In this document: positions 1 through 8,268 of the stretch, one piece after another
Layout of the letters: each line of letters begins with the position of its first letter
Numbering within the stretch: the stretch's first letter is position 1
Source of the DNA: a virus
DNA: 28,909 bases
Strand: one strand, 5' to 3'
IMG/VR virus record: IMGVR_UViG_3300046009_011196
Span: 1 to 28,909 of that record
Notes under the pieces: generated by a model
The model's database searches: none
The model's input: the letters and a program-made list of their open reading frames with translations, nothing else
Told to the model about the DNA's origin: nothing
Made by a program: the position numbers and the translations under genes

Positions 1-21
1 AGTACAGGCTTTAATTATACC

Positions 22-47
22 AAAAGCCCCCGCCGGGTGGCAGGGGC
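22..47 (-). terminator. Rho-independent terminator after the leftmost gene
   Basis: On the minus strand a GC-rich hairpin pairs bases 26-30 with 43-47 and 32-34 with 39-41, with one mismatch between. It is followed by four T and an AT-rich stretch. It lies about 45 bases past the stop of the papain-fold gene and probably ends the long leftward transcript. The U-tract is short, so termination may be partial. Confidence 0.6.
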
Positions 48-90
48 AGATGGGAGATCTATTTGCGTGGTTACAAATAATATGGGTCCA

Positions 91-618
91 TTATACCACG
101 GGAGCCAGTAAATACCATAAATCTTCCGGTGTCACGGCGTCGTAGTCGGTTTTCTCTAGCCGCTTCAACACCTCCAAGCCAGCCCCGTCCAGGCAATAGG
201 CCACCGCGCCGCCGCAAATCATGCCCTTACCGTTGCCCGGCCCTGCCACCTGGTCGATCTGCTCCCCCCGAAATTTGTAGGCAAACATCAATAGCAGCTT
301 GCCGATGGGGTAGCGCCCGCCAAACAAACTAAAAGACCACTCTAACACTTGCTCCACCTGGGTAGTGGTCAGCCCACCCGGCCAGCGTCTGACCTCCCAT
401 TCTTTACCTTCCAGGTACTTGGCCGCGTCCACTTCGCCATACCACAGCAAGCCATTGGCCCCGGTGGTGTGGATTTTTCCGTTGCCCACGTACAGGCAGA
501 CGTGCCCGGCGTCGGTGTTGCCTTGAGCAAAGCGGTTAAGCCAGGCCAGAAAGCCCCGGCCTTTGATGAAAATCACGTCGCCCGCCTGCAAGTATCCGTA
601 GGTCGTGGTAGTGGTCAT
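91..618 (-). CDS. Permuted papain-fold (YiiX/NlpC-P60-like) hydrolase
   Basis: A 175-aa protein with the layout of circularly permuted papain-fold enzymes (YiiX/YebB type). An early DVIF strand is followed by an AGHVCLYVGNGKIH segment with candidate catalytic His39, and the candidate nucleophile Cys135 comes later in a MICGGAVAYCL segment. In the permuted family His precedes Cys, which matches. No signal peptide or membrane segment is visible. The start is fixed by a 4-bp ATGA overlap with the methyltransferase stop. It is the last gene of the leftward operon, near the spike and an L,D-transpeptidase-like gene. A role as a cell-wall peptidase or amidase in entry or lysis is likely but inferred; a lipid or protein amide substrate is also possible for this fold. 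Confidence 0.72.
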   Translation of the reverse strand: MTTTTTYGYLQAGDVIFIKGRGFLAWLNRFAQGNTDAGHVCLYVGNGKIHTTGANGLLWYGEVDAAKYLEGKEWEVRRWPGGLTTTQVEQVLEWSFSLFGGRYPIGKLLLMFAYKFRGEQIDQVAGPGNGKGMICGGAVAYCLDGAGLEVLKRLEKTDYDAVTPEDLWYLLAPVV

Positions 619-1433
619 GGCAACACCTTCAATTGCTCGTACCCTTCAGGGACAAAGTTTGTCCAAACGCATTCAACCCGCTTGGTCCTCACGTTTTTAG
701 CCGCGCTACAGGTAGCGTCAATTGTCACCAGGTGCCAATCATCGGACATGTTGTCTTGCATGTAATTGCTCAGCACAAAGCGCCCTTTGATGTCTTTTAA
801 ACCCTCAAGCAACTGGTAAAAGTCTGCCAGCGTGTAGCCGCTATAATGGCCACAATTTGTTGTTGGGTAATGCGGGTCAACGTAAAAAAGCGTGTCTGGG
901 CTGTCCCATCGCTTGATAAACGCCAGCGCGTCACTGTTTTCTACATACACTTTTTGCAAACGCTGCGCCTGATCGTGCAAACGCTTTTTTTTATTGATAA
1001 ACGTTTCAGGATTATTTTCAGACTTTATGCCAAAAGCCCATCCTTTGCTTATGCCGTTTGCAAAGCTGCAATTTGTCTGAATAAACAGCGCCCATGCACG
1101 TTCAATGTCACTGTATTGTTCTGGGTGGTTGTATATTTCCGCAGCTTGTTTATGCTCGTCTCGTGCGTAGGGCGTCCACTCCAGTAGACGTATCAGTTCC
1201 ACGCTTTTGTCAGGGTCGCGTAGCACCCGAAAAAAGTTCACAACTTCCCCGTTTTTGTCGTTGATGGCTTCGCGGTAATGGTTATTATTGCTCACTTCGG
1301 GATAACCCTTGGCAAACAGCACCGCCGCGCCCCCACAAAACGGCTCGGCGTAAACCTTGTGAGGGGGGAAAAGGTTAATAATTTTACTGGCAATTCGTTG
1401 CTTACCGCCGTAATAGCTGATCGGGGTTTTCAC
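615..1433 (-). CDS. D12-class N6-adenine DNA methyltransferase (Dam-like)
   Basis: A 272-aa protein with the D12/Dam signature. It has YYGGK at residues 7-11, the SAM-binding motif AEPFCGG at 29-35, and the catalytic tetrapeptide position read as DPHY at about 186-189. The family's usual motif there is DPPY, so His replaces the second Pro. The family transfers a methyl group from SAM to the N6 of adenine in a short DNA target. A longer in-frame start exists upstream at 1448, but GTG at 1433 overlaps the preceding stop as GTGA, the pattern seen throughout this operon, so it is preferred. No cognate restriction enzyme is visible, which suggests an orphan enzyme for protection from host restriction. 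The recognition site cannot be read from sequence. Its place between cell-wall enzymes suggests late expression. Confidence 0.87.
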   Translation of the reverse strand: MKTPISYYGGKQRIASKIINLFPPHKVYAEPFCGGAAVLFAKGYPEVSNNNHYREAINDKNGEVVNFFRVLRDPDKSVELIRLLEWTPYARDEHKQAAEIYNHPEQYSDIERAWALFIQTNCSFANGISKGWAFGIKSENNPETFINKKKRLHDQAQRLQKVYVENSDALAFIKRWDSPDTLFYVDPHYPTTNCGHYSGYTLADFYQLLEGLKDIKGRFVLSNYMQDNMSDDWHLVTIDATCSAAKNVRTKRVECVWTNFVPEGYEQLKVLP

Positions 1434-1597
1434 GCCAATTCCTCGCAAGTCGTTCGGTCGCTGTCACACACCGGGCAATAAGCTTGTTTCCACCATCGCA
1501 AGTAACGGGGTGCAAGGCCCACTTCACGCAGGCCACACCCCCAGCAGGTCAGCAAAAAATAGTCATACAAGCCGTTGCCAAGCTTGGCGCGTTTCAC
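1430..1597 (-). CDS. Small zinc-ribbon protein (55 aa)
   Basis: A 55-aa protein with two Cys pairs, CWGC and CPVC, about 20 residues apart, typical of a zinc ribbon, and a further Cys close to the C-terminus. The open frame extends upstream to 1705, but GTG at 1597 overlaps the stop of the upstream gene as GTGA, and the stop overlaps the next GTG the same way, so this short version is preferred. The extra N-terminal residues of the long version lie inside the preceding gene and look like an antisense-free frame shadow. Small zinc-ribbon proteins are common in phages and may bind nucleic acid or partner proteins; the function is unknown. Confidence 0.62.
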   Translation of the reverse strand: MKRAKLGNGLYDYFLLTCWGCGLREVGLAPRYLRWWKQAYCPVCDSDRTTCEELA

Positions 1598-2052
1598 AGG
1601 ACGGTTAACCTCAAAAACGCCTGATTCAGCGCGTGCAGCTTGTCGGTGATGCGTGCCCAGTCGTCTCGGCGCACAATGACAATACACCCTGCGGACCCCG
1701 GCCACTGGTTTTCCGGGTGTAAGCCAATGTGTTTGCGCATCTGGCCCGCTGGCCCGGTAATCGTGTGCCGGTCGCCCACGTCGTTGCTAATCGGGAAAAA
1801 TTCCCCAATGCCGTCAGTGTCACTCCACTGCCCCTGCTTCAAGCTGGCGGTAAATAGCAGATGATCGCCGTAAGGAATCGGTGACTTGCCCCGGTGCCAG
1901 TCGGTGCGGGTGTGCTCGGCTTGCCCGCTGCGGGCGGCTACACGCACAATGGAGCGCGCTGAAATGACCCGGCCCTTATCGTCGTACTCGTGCAGGGTGA
2001 ACAACCCGTCTACGCGGTCAGGGTAACGCTTGTAAAAGGCGCGGATGGTCAT
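1594..2052 (-). CDS. L,D-transpeptidase-like (YkuD-fold) protein
   Basis: A 152-aa protein whose C-terminal half carries the sequence IGLHPENQWPGSAGCIVI, matching the YkuD catalytic pattern of His (H112), then S/T-x-G-C with Ser120 and nucleophile Cys123. A YkuD domain makes or exchanges L,D cross-links between peptidoglycan stem peptides. No signal peptide is seen, so it would need another route to the periplasm or could be a virion component. The N-terminal part (FYKRYPDR, DDKGRVISARS) fits the start of a beta-rich YkuD domain. It starts with ATGA overlapping the spike gene stop, so the two are probably translated together. It may be a wall-remodelling or lysis factor; whether it cuts or links peptidoglycan cannot be told from sequence. 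Confidence 0.72.
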   Translation of the reverse strand: MTIRAFYKRYPDRVDGLFTLHEYDDKGRVISARSIVRVAARSGQAEHTRTDWHRGKSPIPYGDHLLFTASLKQGQWSDTDGIGEFFPISNDVGDRHTITGPAGQMRKHIGLHPENQWPGSAGCIVIVRRDDWARITDKLHALNQAFLRLTVL

Positions 2053-3749
2053 GCGGATAGATCTGCTACGGCGTCAATTCCAGACTTCAGAAGAGGCGCA
2101 TACAGCGCAATGCCAGACGCACTTGGGTGAAAGTTATCCGGTGCATAAGGAGACGCATTGTTCAGATAAAACGTGCTGTTAAACGGATTATTCATATTGA
2201 ACAAGCTGTGGGTACCTGAACCGGCGTCGGTAATGTCCACCTTATTGGTTCCCGCAATAGCGTCAGCATTTGACGTGTGGAGCGTTACGTTTAAACCACT
2301 GCGGTTAGCGAAGTATATTGTTGAAGTGCTTGTGCCAGCCGGTACGGTGCCGGTGCTATCAATGCGAACACGATCCCCAGTGGTTAAACCCGTCACGCTG
2401 TTCATAACCAAGGTGTCAGTACTTGTATCAACACTGGCCACATTACCCACTAACGGACAATCCAATTGTGGCGCGTTTAAACGCACATCTACAAGCTGAT
2501 CAATACTGCCGGGGGTCGCTTTAAGGTTGTTATAAATGGTTCGCATCGTACGCTCAGCGGCGGCGCTTGTGCCTTGGCCAGCAGTCCCGAAAGGCAACAT
2601 CCAAACAACACGGTTCCATCCAGCGGTTTTACGGGCAGCCGCATACGTTTCAATGTCGGCGGTAATTTGAGCGGACGTCCGCCCCTGACTCATATCGTTA
2701 TAACCAAAATTGCTCATAACAATTCGACGGTTACAAAGCGGAGGCGATAACAGGGGATCGATCCGTGTTCCTGCTTCCGTTAAGGCATGAGGCGTATTAA
2801 AACCGGCGCTTAAGCCTTTCCCGGATGTAGCCTCGTTTCTAACGAGGAATTTATTTGAAGGAGACAGCAAACGCTGAATCACCCGTCTAGGGCGCTGGAA
2901 TTCATTTAATACCGTAAATTCAGCGGGCCGCATGTCAAAGAAGCTATCACCATGCATCACCACAAAGTTACGCACCGGGAAAGCACGCCGTAAAATGGAC
3001 TGAATATGGGCACGCTCATGTGTAGTTGTTAAGCGGCTAATCGCACCAAATGCGGCAATTTGGCCAGTGAAGTAGTTAGCCGTTCCGCCTATTGAACCGA
3101 TCTGCGAATCATTAAGCGCCACAGCCGGTTCCAGTGTGGCGTTAGGGGTGTTAAAAGCCAATGTCTGAGTAGTATTATCAAGCGTTACTGTGGCATTACC
3201 TGTAACAGGATCGACTTGAACGATCAGCAAATGCCAGCGGCGAACCGTGGCAATACAGGAGGTGTAGGTAACAGTAGCCAATGAATTGGCATCCAAAATT
3301 CGACCCGATAATTGAATTTGACCTGAGTTAGAAAGTTGCGCGGTTATAAAAGTTTTACTCGTCGGGAACCGTAAGTTAAAGATCGTTTCCGGGGCCCCGG
3401 AGAAATCCGTACACCGAAAGACCGTAAAGTAAGTTACCCCCGTTGCCGACAGATGATGACGGGCAAACTTGGCGTTCTGAAGGCTTAAGGTGTGGGCAGT
3501 TCCATTAAAGTCGGCTACACGTGTGGCATTATCACCACATAAAGCAACCGTGGGCTGGTTAGAGGACCCTTGTGCTGTAAAATCAGTGCCATCGCGACTT
3601 GCCCAAAGACTAATAGCGTCTCCGGCATTGCCTAAAATACCGTTTGGAAATAAACAATGAACCAGGTTATTTGAAAAAAGCGTTAACAGGTCATTTTCAG
3701 CTTTTACAAAATTAATATCTAATGTGCTTGCGGCCGTCCAAAAGCTCAT
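2049..3749 (-). CDS. Tail spike with LamG-like and SGNH/GDSL esterase domains
   Basis: A 566-aa protein. Residues about 60-250 look like a concanavalin A/LamG-like beta-sandwich. The remainder is an SGNH hydrolase: block I HGDS with nucleophile Ser269, block III GYND with Asn351, and block V DNFHP with Asp538 and His541. Between blocks III and V an inserted module (about 437-515) runs from VASVDTSTDTLV to ITDAGSGTHS. It resembles a module in the protein encoded at 8338-9117. SGNH enzymes in phage tails typically remove O-acetyl groups from capsule, O-antigen or other surface glycans during adsorption. Together with its position after the fibre genes, this makes a receptor-modifying spike the best call. 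No N-terminal virion-anchoring domain was recognised. Confidence 0.82.
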   Translation of the reverse strand: MSFWTAASTLDINFVKAENDLLTLFSNNLVHCLFPNGILGNAGDAISLWASRDGTDFTAQGSSNQPTVALCGDNATRVADFNGTAHTLSLQNAKFARHHLSATGVTYFTVFRCTDFSGAPETIFNLRFPTSKTFITAQLSNSGQIQLSGRILDANSLATVTYTSCIATVRRWHLLIVQVDPVTGNATVTLDNTTQTLAFNTPNATLEPAVALNDSQIGSIGGTANYFTGQIAAFGAISRLTTTHERAHIQSILRRAFPVRNFVVMHGDSFFDMRPAEFTVLNEFQRPRRVIQRLLSPSNKFLVRNEATSGKGLSAGFNTPHALTEAGTRIDPLLSPPLCNRRIVMSNFGYNDMSQGRTSAQITADIETYAAARKTAGWNRVVWMLPFGTAGQGTSAAAERTMRTIYNNLKATPGSIDQLVDVRLNAPQLDCPLVGNVASVDTSTDTLVMNSVTGLTTGDRVRIDSTGTVPAGTSTSTIYFANRSGLNVTLHTSNADAIAGTNKVDITDAGSGTHSLFNMNNPFNSTFYLNNASPYAPDNFHPSASGIALYAPLLKSGIDAVADLSA

Positions 3750-4120
3750 CGTTTTATCTCCACGCCTTCAACTACGTACAGCATCAAGCTGAGGATAATC
3801 ATACTGGCTTGCGCGATCAGCGCTTCTCCTGGTTTGGTCACAAATATCCAATGGTTTTCAGCGGGAACCAGCATGCCCTGGTTTGCGCTTAGCTCCAGCG
3901 TGTGGGTATACGTGCTGCCTGATTTTAACAACAGGTTTCCGCTGTTGGTTTCACTCATAAATGCCCCGACCACAAACACGCGGTTGCCTGCTGCTGGGGT
4001 ACGAATAGTCAAATCATCACCAGTGGTGTCAATTTCTACATGGTAGACATGCACGGGGCCGTTGGGACTGTGGCCGGTGCCGTTTAACACGGTGTCACGT
4101 AGTGTTGCGGTATTTGCCAT
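3746..4120 (-). CDS. Spike-associated structural protein (unknown)
   Basis: A 124-aa protein of mostly beta character, with short Gly/Asn turns and no Cys. No known family was recognised. It has an AAGGA Shine-Dalgarno site at good spacing and lies just past a hairpin terminator, so it may head its own transcript or be expressed at reduced level by readthrough. It is coupled by ATGA overlap to the esterase spike. A role as spike base, chaperone or small virion decoration is inferred from position only. Confidence 0.6.
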   Translation of the reverse strand: MANTATLRDTVLNGTGHSPNGPVHVYHVEIDTTGDDLTIRTPAAGNRVFVVGAFMSETNSGNLLLKSGSTYTHTLELSANQGMLVPAENHWIFVTKPGEALIAQASMIILSLMLYVVEGVEIKR

Positions 4121-4137
4121 CTTGGTTCCTTTTCAAT

Positions 4138-4158
4138 AAAAAAGCCCCTTGCGGGGCT
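4138..4158 (-). terminator. Terminator between membrane protein and spike genes
   Basis: On the minus strand the hairpin AGCCCC-GCAA-GGGGCT (4143-4158) is followed by six T. It separates the upstream small membrane protein gene from the spike-associated gene. The stem is short but GC-only, so partial termination is likely. Confidence 0.72.
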
Positions 4159-4179
4159 GATGGAAGTGAGGAGAAAGGG

Positions 4180-4407
4180 TTACTTGCTTTTGAGGGAATC
4201 CACTTGGTTGATCAGCTTTTCGATTTTTGTTTCCAGCTTGTCCAGTTGGGCGATTATTTCGGTTTTTTGGGCATACCGCAAGGCAATCTCTGCCTTTAGG
4301 TCGGCTACATCTGCCTTGGTAGCAAAAATGCCCAGGTTAATAATGGCCCCCACGACCAGGCCCACCATGCCGCCGGTGCCATATTTGCTTAAATCTTTTT
4401 CAACCAT
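4180..4407 (-). CDS. Small membrane protein with coiled coil
   Basis: A 75-aa protein with one hydrophobic segment at residues about 13-31 (GGMVGLVVGAIINLGIFA) and then a regular coiled coil to the C-terminus, rich in Leu, Ile, Lys and Glu (DLKAE, AQLDKLETKIEKLINQVDSL). The start has an AGGGG site 8 bases upstream. Single-pass membrane proteins of this size near phage wall-hydrolase genes are often holin-like or spanin-like lysis proteins, and this is one candidate for that role. It lacks the two or three membrane segments of class I or II holins and the lipobox of an o-spanin, so the assignment is tentative. Confidence 0.62.
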   Translation of the reverse strand: MVEKDLSKYGTGGMVGLVVGAIINLGIFATKADVADLKAEIALRYAQKTEIIAQLDKLETKIEKLINQVDSLKSK

Positions 4408-4412
4408 TCAGC

Positions 4413-4688
4413 TTACCCCTCTGGCTGAATTAACTGAAAACCGCCATCAGCAGTCACAGCTTGGCCAATCAATTGAAAAACCGATTCTCTAAAAACATCT
4501 GAGACATTTAAAACGTAATATTCTCTTACCACTAAAGGCTTTCCTGTAAGAAATTCAGCTTCTTGTTTCGTTCTAAATAGCTGGACGGTGGCAACAAGCT
4601 TGTCGTCTTGTTCTTGCCAGCTAATGGCACTTATACGTCCATACAATTCTGAAATTGGTGTTTCTGCCTGAATTTTAAAAATGTTCAC
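4413..4688 (-). CDS. Hypothetical protein between fibre and membrane protein
   Basis: A 91-aa protein starting at GTG with a GGGGG-type ribosome site. No known family was recognised. It has alternating hydrophobic residues (LVATVQLF, PLVVREYYVLNV), suggesting a small beta-rich domain, and no Cys or membrane segment. It is packed between the collar fibre and the membrane protein gene, so it is probably co-expressed with the tail tip. Confidence 0.55.
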   Translation of the reverse strand: MNIFKIQAETPISELYGRISAISWQEQDDKLVATVQLFRTKQEAEFLTGKPLVVREYYVLNVSDVFRESVFQLIGQAVTADGGFQLIQPEG

Positions 4689-4697
4689 GGCACCCCC

Positions 4698-5468
4698 TTA
4701 TAGTTTAATTATTTTTCTGATAAACAAACTTGGTTGCATGTTGTTATGCGCCTGCCCACTTCCCGCCGATCCAGTGCTTCCGCTGTTAGCTGTGCCAATT
4801 ACCCCTGCCCCTGCCGTTGGGTTCACTGTTGTCAATGACCCAGAAGGGCCATAAGTGTGCGTGTGAGCGGGCATTTGGCCAGCGGTTAGCGTGTGGGTTT
4901 CAGCCCCACCTGTTTCCCCTGGCGTGCTTGCACCTGTTCCGCCTGTTGACGCACTGGTAACTCGGTTGGCTGCCGTTCCGCCCATGTTGTCTAAACCTAC
5001 AGTGACTCGACCCCGTAAATCGGGCAGGGGCAACCGGCGATTTGCTATAAAGTCCGCTGCTGCAGAAATTCCACGGGAACCAACGGCGACACCACTACTA
5101 TCTTGGAGGGGCAGAACGGTGTTATCCCAACTGTTCCATAGTAGGGTAAAAAGCGCTTGTGTATCTGAATTGGCCCGTCCAGTTGCTCCAGATGTAGGGT
5201 TGCCAATGGTTTGCCCGCTGCACAAAAGCCACCCTGTGGGTGCGGATGTTCCCACATAATCTAAAATCATCCCTGTTAAATTAGTGCTGGCTTGTAAATC
5301 GGTAATGTCAGATTCAGCCGTGTTTAGGTCCGTTTCCACGGTGTTTAACAGCGTGGCAATGGCCACGTCATTGTTGTAAAGCTCGGTGTAGTTGGCTTCA
5401 ACGGGGGTGGCGTCTAAAGGATTGCCGTTGGCAATCACCCGCGTCTTGACGGTTGGTGTTACAGGCAT
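4698..5468 (-). CDS. Tail fibre with phage collar domain
   Basis: A 256-aa protein with a clear Phage Tail Collar domain. It has the GWLLCSGQ motif at residues 79-86, LPDLRGR at 148-154, then a Gly/Thr/Ser-rich segment with the family's GETGGAETHTLT and MPAHTHT pattern, ending in MQPSLFIRKIIKL. Such proteins form trimeric fibre tips; in related folds the HxH motifs in the Gly-rich tail bind metal along the trimer axis. The N-terminal 60 residues contain a short predicted coiled coil (LLNTVETDLNTAESDITDLQ) that could drive trimerisation. It is the distal fibre candidate for this phage, next to a separate esterase spike. Confidence 0.85.
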   Translation of the reverse strand: MPVTPTVKTRVIANGNPLDATPVEANYTELYNNDVAIATLLNTVETDLNTAESDITDLQASTNLTGMILDYVGTSAPTGWLLCSGQTIGNPTSGATGRANSDTQALFTLLWNSWDNTVLPLQDSSGVAVGSRGISAAADFIANRRLPLPDLRGRVTVGLDNMGGTAANRVTSASTGGTGASTPGETGGAETHTLTAGQMPAHTHTYGPSGSLTTVNPTAGAGVIGTANSGSTGSAGSGQAHNNMQPSLFIRKIIKL

Positions 5469-5477
5469 GGGCGTTCT

Positions 5478-7004
5478 CTATGTCTGGCTGGTGTAAACGA
5501 TGTCAAAATGCAGTTCAAACAAATCAATGGGCTCATCCACCCCGGCGTTGGTGTAGGTAAACTGGATTTGCCGAAAGTACCCACTCGGGTGAAAGCGTCG
5601 GGTCACAATGGGCGCGGCCCCCCAGGTCAGGCCACTGCCGCCCCATGTCAAGCCCGTGCCCCCCCAGTTTGTGCTAGAGCCCGCTGTTATTACCTGGTTG
5701 CTTTTGTTGGATCGCGCCCCGTAGTCCAACACGCTCGACACCCCCACGGCATAGCTGCCATTTCCCCGAATGACGGTAGACGCTTCCCGGCATTGTTTGC
5801 GTTGGCTGGGGGAGCCAAACGACAGAAACGGGGTTTTGATAAAAGCGTTAATCGGGTCGCCGTGGAAGCTGTGCAGGTCGTCCTGGTGCTTCATGATGCG
5901 CCCCAGGCTGTCTCCGTGGTACCAGGTGCCGTCGTCATCGATTAACACGGCGGTGCAATCGTGGTCCCCACGCCAGCGCTCTTTGTACCAGCAATCCAGC
6001 GCCACATCGTAAAACCAAATCACGTTATTGGTGCTGCTGCCATTCTCGGTACACGCCACGCCCAGGCGGCGGCGCAAAGTGTCATAAAACATAATGGCCT
6101 TGTGTCGCTGAGTTTGCGCCAGGTCTAAAAACGCACTGCGCACCTTTTCACTGATATAACGCCACACCAGGTTGACGTCGGTCACATCCGTTTTGTAACT
6201 GGTCACACCCTTGGGGGTCAGGTAGGCGACATCACTGCCAAACTGTGCCAACTGCCGGAATCCTGGCACCCCCGCATCTTCATTGATGCGCACCCAGGCA
6301 TACGGGTTGCTGGTGCTGCCATCCCCAATAATCAGGCCCACGCTGCGTTCTTTGGTCACAACCATCACCGTGCCAAATTCGCCCGGAATAAACACCGGCA
6401 TCATGCTGGTAATTTTTTGGCCGTCGTTGACATCGCAATTGACAAAGTTGACTGACAAGCCCGCGTCTAAGGTCAATGGGTCGGAATAATAGACCAGGCT
6501 GGGGTTGGAGGTGTTGCCGAAATACCACACCCGGTTCTGGTGATACGCAGTCATTCGGCTGGCGGCGGCTTCCGCTTGGCTAATGCTGCTGGCCGTGGCC
6601 CCGTCCCACGTTTGCGGGGCAGAGACGCCATCACAGATAATCAGGGTATCCTTGGCGGTGGTGAAATGGGTGAGCGCCCCATTGCTCAGGGTCACGCCCA
6701 GGTCGGTGCTGGTGGTAAAATCCGTGTGATACGCCTTGGTGCCAGCGGTATAAATAAAGTACCGGGTATTGCTGGCCTTAATGTATCGGTGCAAGCCGGT
6801 AATGGCGGCGGTGCCGGTGTCTTGCATCATCGTAAAGCCTTTGGCCTTGCTCAGGCCGCCCCGGTTAATGGGCGCAAAGTTTTCAATGTCTCGAAACTCG
6901 CTTTGCACCGCTTTGCGCTCGCCAAAGAACTCCAAGGCGTTTTCTTCAGCGGTCAAATTAATGCCCCCCGTTAAGCTGGATGCGGTAAACCGTTTTTGGG
7001 TCAT
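5478..7004 (-). CDS. Tail nozzle / tubular protein (beta-propeller)
   Basis: A 508-aa protein with the style of podovirus nozzle or DNA-stabilisation proteins (T7 gp12, P22 gp10 classes). Repeated propeller-like blades include LIICDGVSAPQTW, VWYFGNTSNPSLVYYSDP and NVIWFYDVALDCWYKERW, and a short GGTGLTWGGSGLTWG repeat lies near the C-terminus. It begins with a TAATG overlap to the adaptor gene stop, the order expected for adaptor then nozzle. It would sit below the adaptor ring and plug or guide the DNA exit. The assignment rests on blade pattern, length and order, not on a specific catalytic motif. Confidence 0.72.
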   Translation of the reverse strand: MTQKRFTASSLTGGINLTAEENALEFFGERKAVQSEFRDIENFAPINRGGLSKAKGFTMMQDTGTAAITGLHRYIKASNTRYFIYTAGTKAYHTDFTTSTDLGVTLSNGALTHFTTAKDTLIICDGVSAPQTWDGATASSISQAEAAASRMTAYHQNRVWYFGNTSNPSLVYYSDPLTLDAGLSVNFVNCDVNDGQKITSMMPVFIPGEFGTVMVVTKERSVGLIIGDGSTSNPYAWVRINEDAGVPGFRQLAQFGSDVAYLTPKGVTSYKTDVTDVNLVWRYISEKVRSAFLDLAQTQRHKAIMFYDTLRRRLGVACTENGSSTNNVIWFYDVALDCWYKERWRGDHDCTAVLIDDDGTWYHGDSLGRIMKHQDDLHSFHGDPINAFIKTPFLSFGSPSQRKQCREASTVIRGNGSYAVGVSSVLDYGARSNKSNQVITAGSSTNWGGTGLTWGGSGLTWGAAPIVTRRFHPSGYFRQIQFTYTNAGVDEPIDLFELHFDIVYTSQT

Positions 7005-7657
7005 TAGAAATTGGCTGGCATTTGACGCGGCAAGCCCATGTCTTGCTTCATGTCGGCCAGCAAGCTCCGCGATTTTTCAATGAATTGTGTGTAATAGTTG
7101 CCCCAATCTGGGCGGCCCATCGCCTGCAACAGCTTGGCGTGTACCCCGTCAATAATCACGTCTTCGTCTGCGTCCGGTATCAATAACGTGTCTGTGGTAG
7201 CACTCAGCTTGGGCATGTCTCGCAGGTGGTACACTTTGAGCGTGTAGTCCTGGTCAGGGATGCAGTTTAGCTCCAGATGCCCGCCGTATTTGCTGAACAC
7301 GCTGGGCACGGTGGTCAGTAACGCAGAGCGCCGATAGGTCTGTTGAAAGCGCCGCCAGTTCCATTGCTCCAATTCCCCGGCCTGTGTCACGCTTTCACGC
7401 CGGACCCGTAAAATCTTTTGCGGGTCAATGTTGAGCGCACTCAGATTGTACTGATACACGCCAGGGGAATACGTCAGGTTAGTTGTGGTTTCGGTGAACC
7501 AGTAGGCCCCCAGGCGGTTCATTTCCTGAATAACGGCATTCAGGAAATACAGGGCGTTGTTATAGGGGAACTCCTGGGTTGTGGCAAAGCTGGTCAATTC
7601 CTGATCCAGGTTGGCCAGGCGGTACGCGGCGGCGCACAATTCAACAGCGGTAGACAT
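7004..7657 (-). CDS. Head-to-tail adaptor (T7 gp11-like tubular protein A)
   Basis: A 217-aa protein with features of podovirus tail tubular protein A. It has an N-terminal helical segment (ELCAAAYRLANLDQELTSF), a NALYFLNAVIQEMNRLG helix, a tryptophan-rich strand region, and a C-terminal helix pair around VIIDGVHAKLLQAMGRPDW. Length is close to T7 gp11 (about 196 aa). Such proteins form a dodecameric ring under the portal. Order portal, scaffold, capsid, adaptor, nozzle supports the call. Confidence 0.75.
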   Translation of the reverse strand: MSTAVELCAAAYRLANLDQELTSFATTQEFPYNNALYFLNAVIQEMNRLGAYWFTETTTNLTYSPGVYQYNLSALNIDPQKILRVRRESVTQAGELEQWNWRRFQQTYRRSALLTTVPSVFSKYGGHLELNCIPDQDYTLKVYHLRDMPKLSATTDTLLIPDADEDVIIDGVHAKLLQAMGRPDWGNYYTQFIEKSRSLLADMKQDMGLPRQMPANF

Positions 7658-7659
7658 AA

Positions 7660-7929
7660 TCAGGCTTTTTGCTTAATGCTGGCAACGTACTGATTGACTT
7701 GTGTGGCCACGGCTTCGGGCACTTCGGTCATCTTGCCGCACTCAATTTCAAACTTTTGGGTGGGCCCCAATCCGGACGTGATTTGCACCGTATGGAAGTG
7801 TTTTTTCACCCCGTCCACCATGCGGCATTCGGTTTCAATCTGTGGCAACAGGGGAATAAACACGCTGGCTGTGTCTTTGGGCGCTTCTTTTTCTTTCTTG
7901 GGCGCTTTGGGTTCTTTTAGCTCGTCCAT
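7660..7929 (-). CDS. Small hypothetical structural-module protein (89 aa)
   Basis: An 89-aa protein with a Lys/Glu/Pro-rich N-terminal tail of about 20 residues (KEPKAPKKEKEAPKD), then a compact domain ending in EAVATQVNQYVASI. No known family was recognised. It starts with an AGGTG site right after the preceding stop and sits between capsid-associated genes and the adaptor, a position often held by small virion or assembly proteins. Confidence 0.6.
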   Translation of the reverse strand: MDELKEPKAPKKEKEAPKDTASVFIPLLPQIETECRMVDGVKKHFHTVQITSGLGPTQKFEIECGKMTEVPEAVATQVNQYVASIKQKA

Positions 7930-7932
7930 GGG

Positions 7933-8268
7933 TTACACCTCAATTAAACGCGCTTGGTATTTGGCGCGTTGTTCTGCTTCGTAAATCGCGGTCTCGTGGC
8001 CGTAAATCATGTCCGCCACTTGTAAGGGCACTTTCACCCGGCGTTGTACGGGTATACGGAAATATGCTCCGTTAATCCCCACGTTGTAGGCCACCCGTGT
8101 AATGCTCCCGTCCGGGTTGTGAACAAAAAAATCTCGCTTGTCATCTGGCAAGAACGGGCCTACGTCTACCGTGGGCTGGGTTTCCAGTTCGTTTAAGAAA
8201 TCCCGAAACTCGTTGAGCGGCATGGACTGATTGACGATCATGTCCACGTCGGTAATGCGCTCTTTCAA
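7933..8268 (-). CDS. Hypothetical capsid/tail-module protein, TTG start
   Basis: A 111-aa protein starting LKERITDVDMIVNQSM. The longest frame begins at ATG 8283, but that ATG touches the U-tract of the terminator and has no ribosome site. A perfect AGGAG lies inside the frame 7 bases before TTG at 8268, so TTG is the more likely start. No known family was recognised. A DGSITRVAYNVGINGAYFRIPVQRR segment suggests a small beta domain, followed by a C-terminal helix. It is probably a minor virion or assembly protein. Confidence 0.6.
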   Translation of the reverse strand: MKERITDVDMIVNQSMPLNEFRDFLNELETQPTVDVGPFLPDDKRDFFVHNPDGSITRVAYNVGINGAYFRIPVQRRVKVPLQVADMIYGHETAIYEAEQRAKYQARLIEV

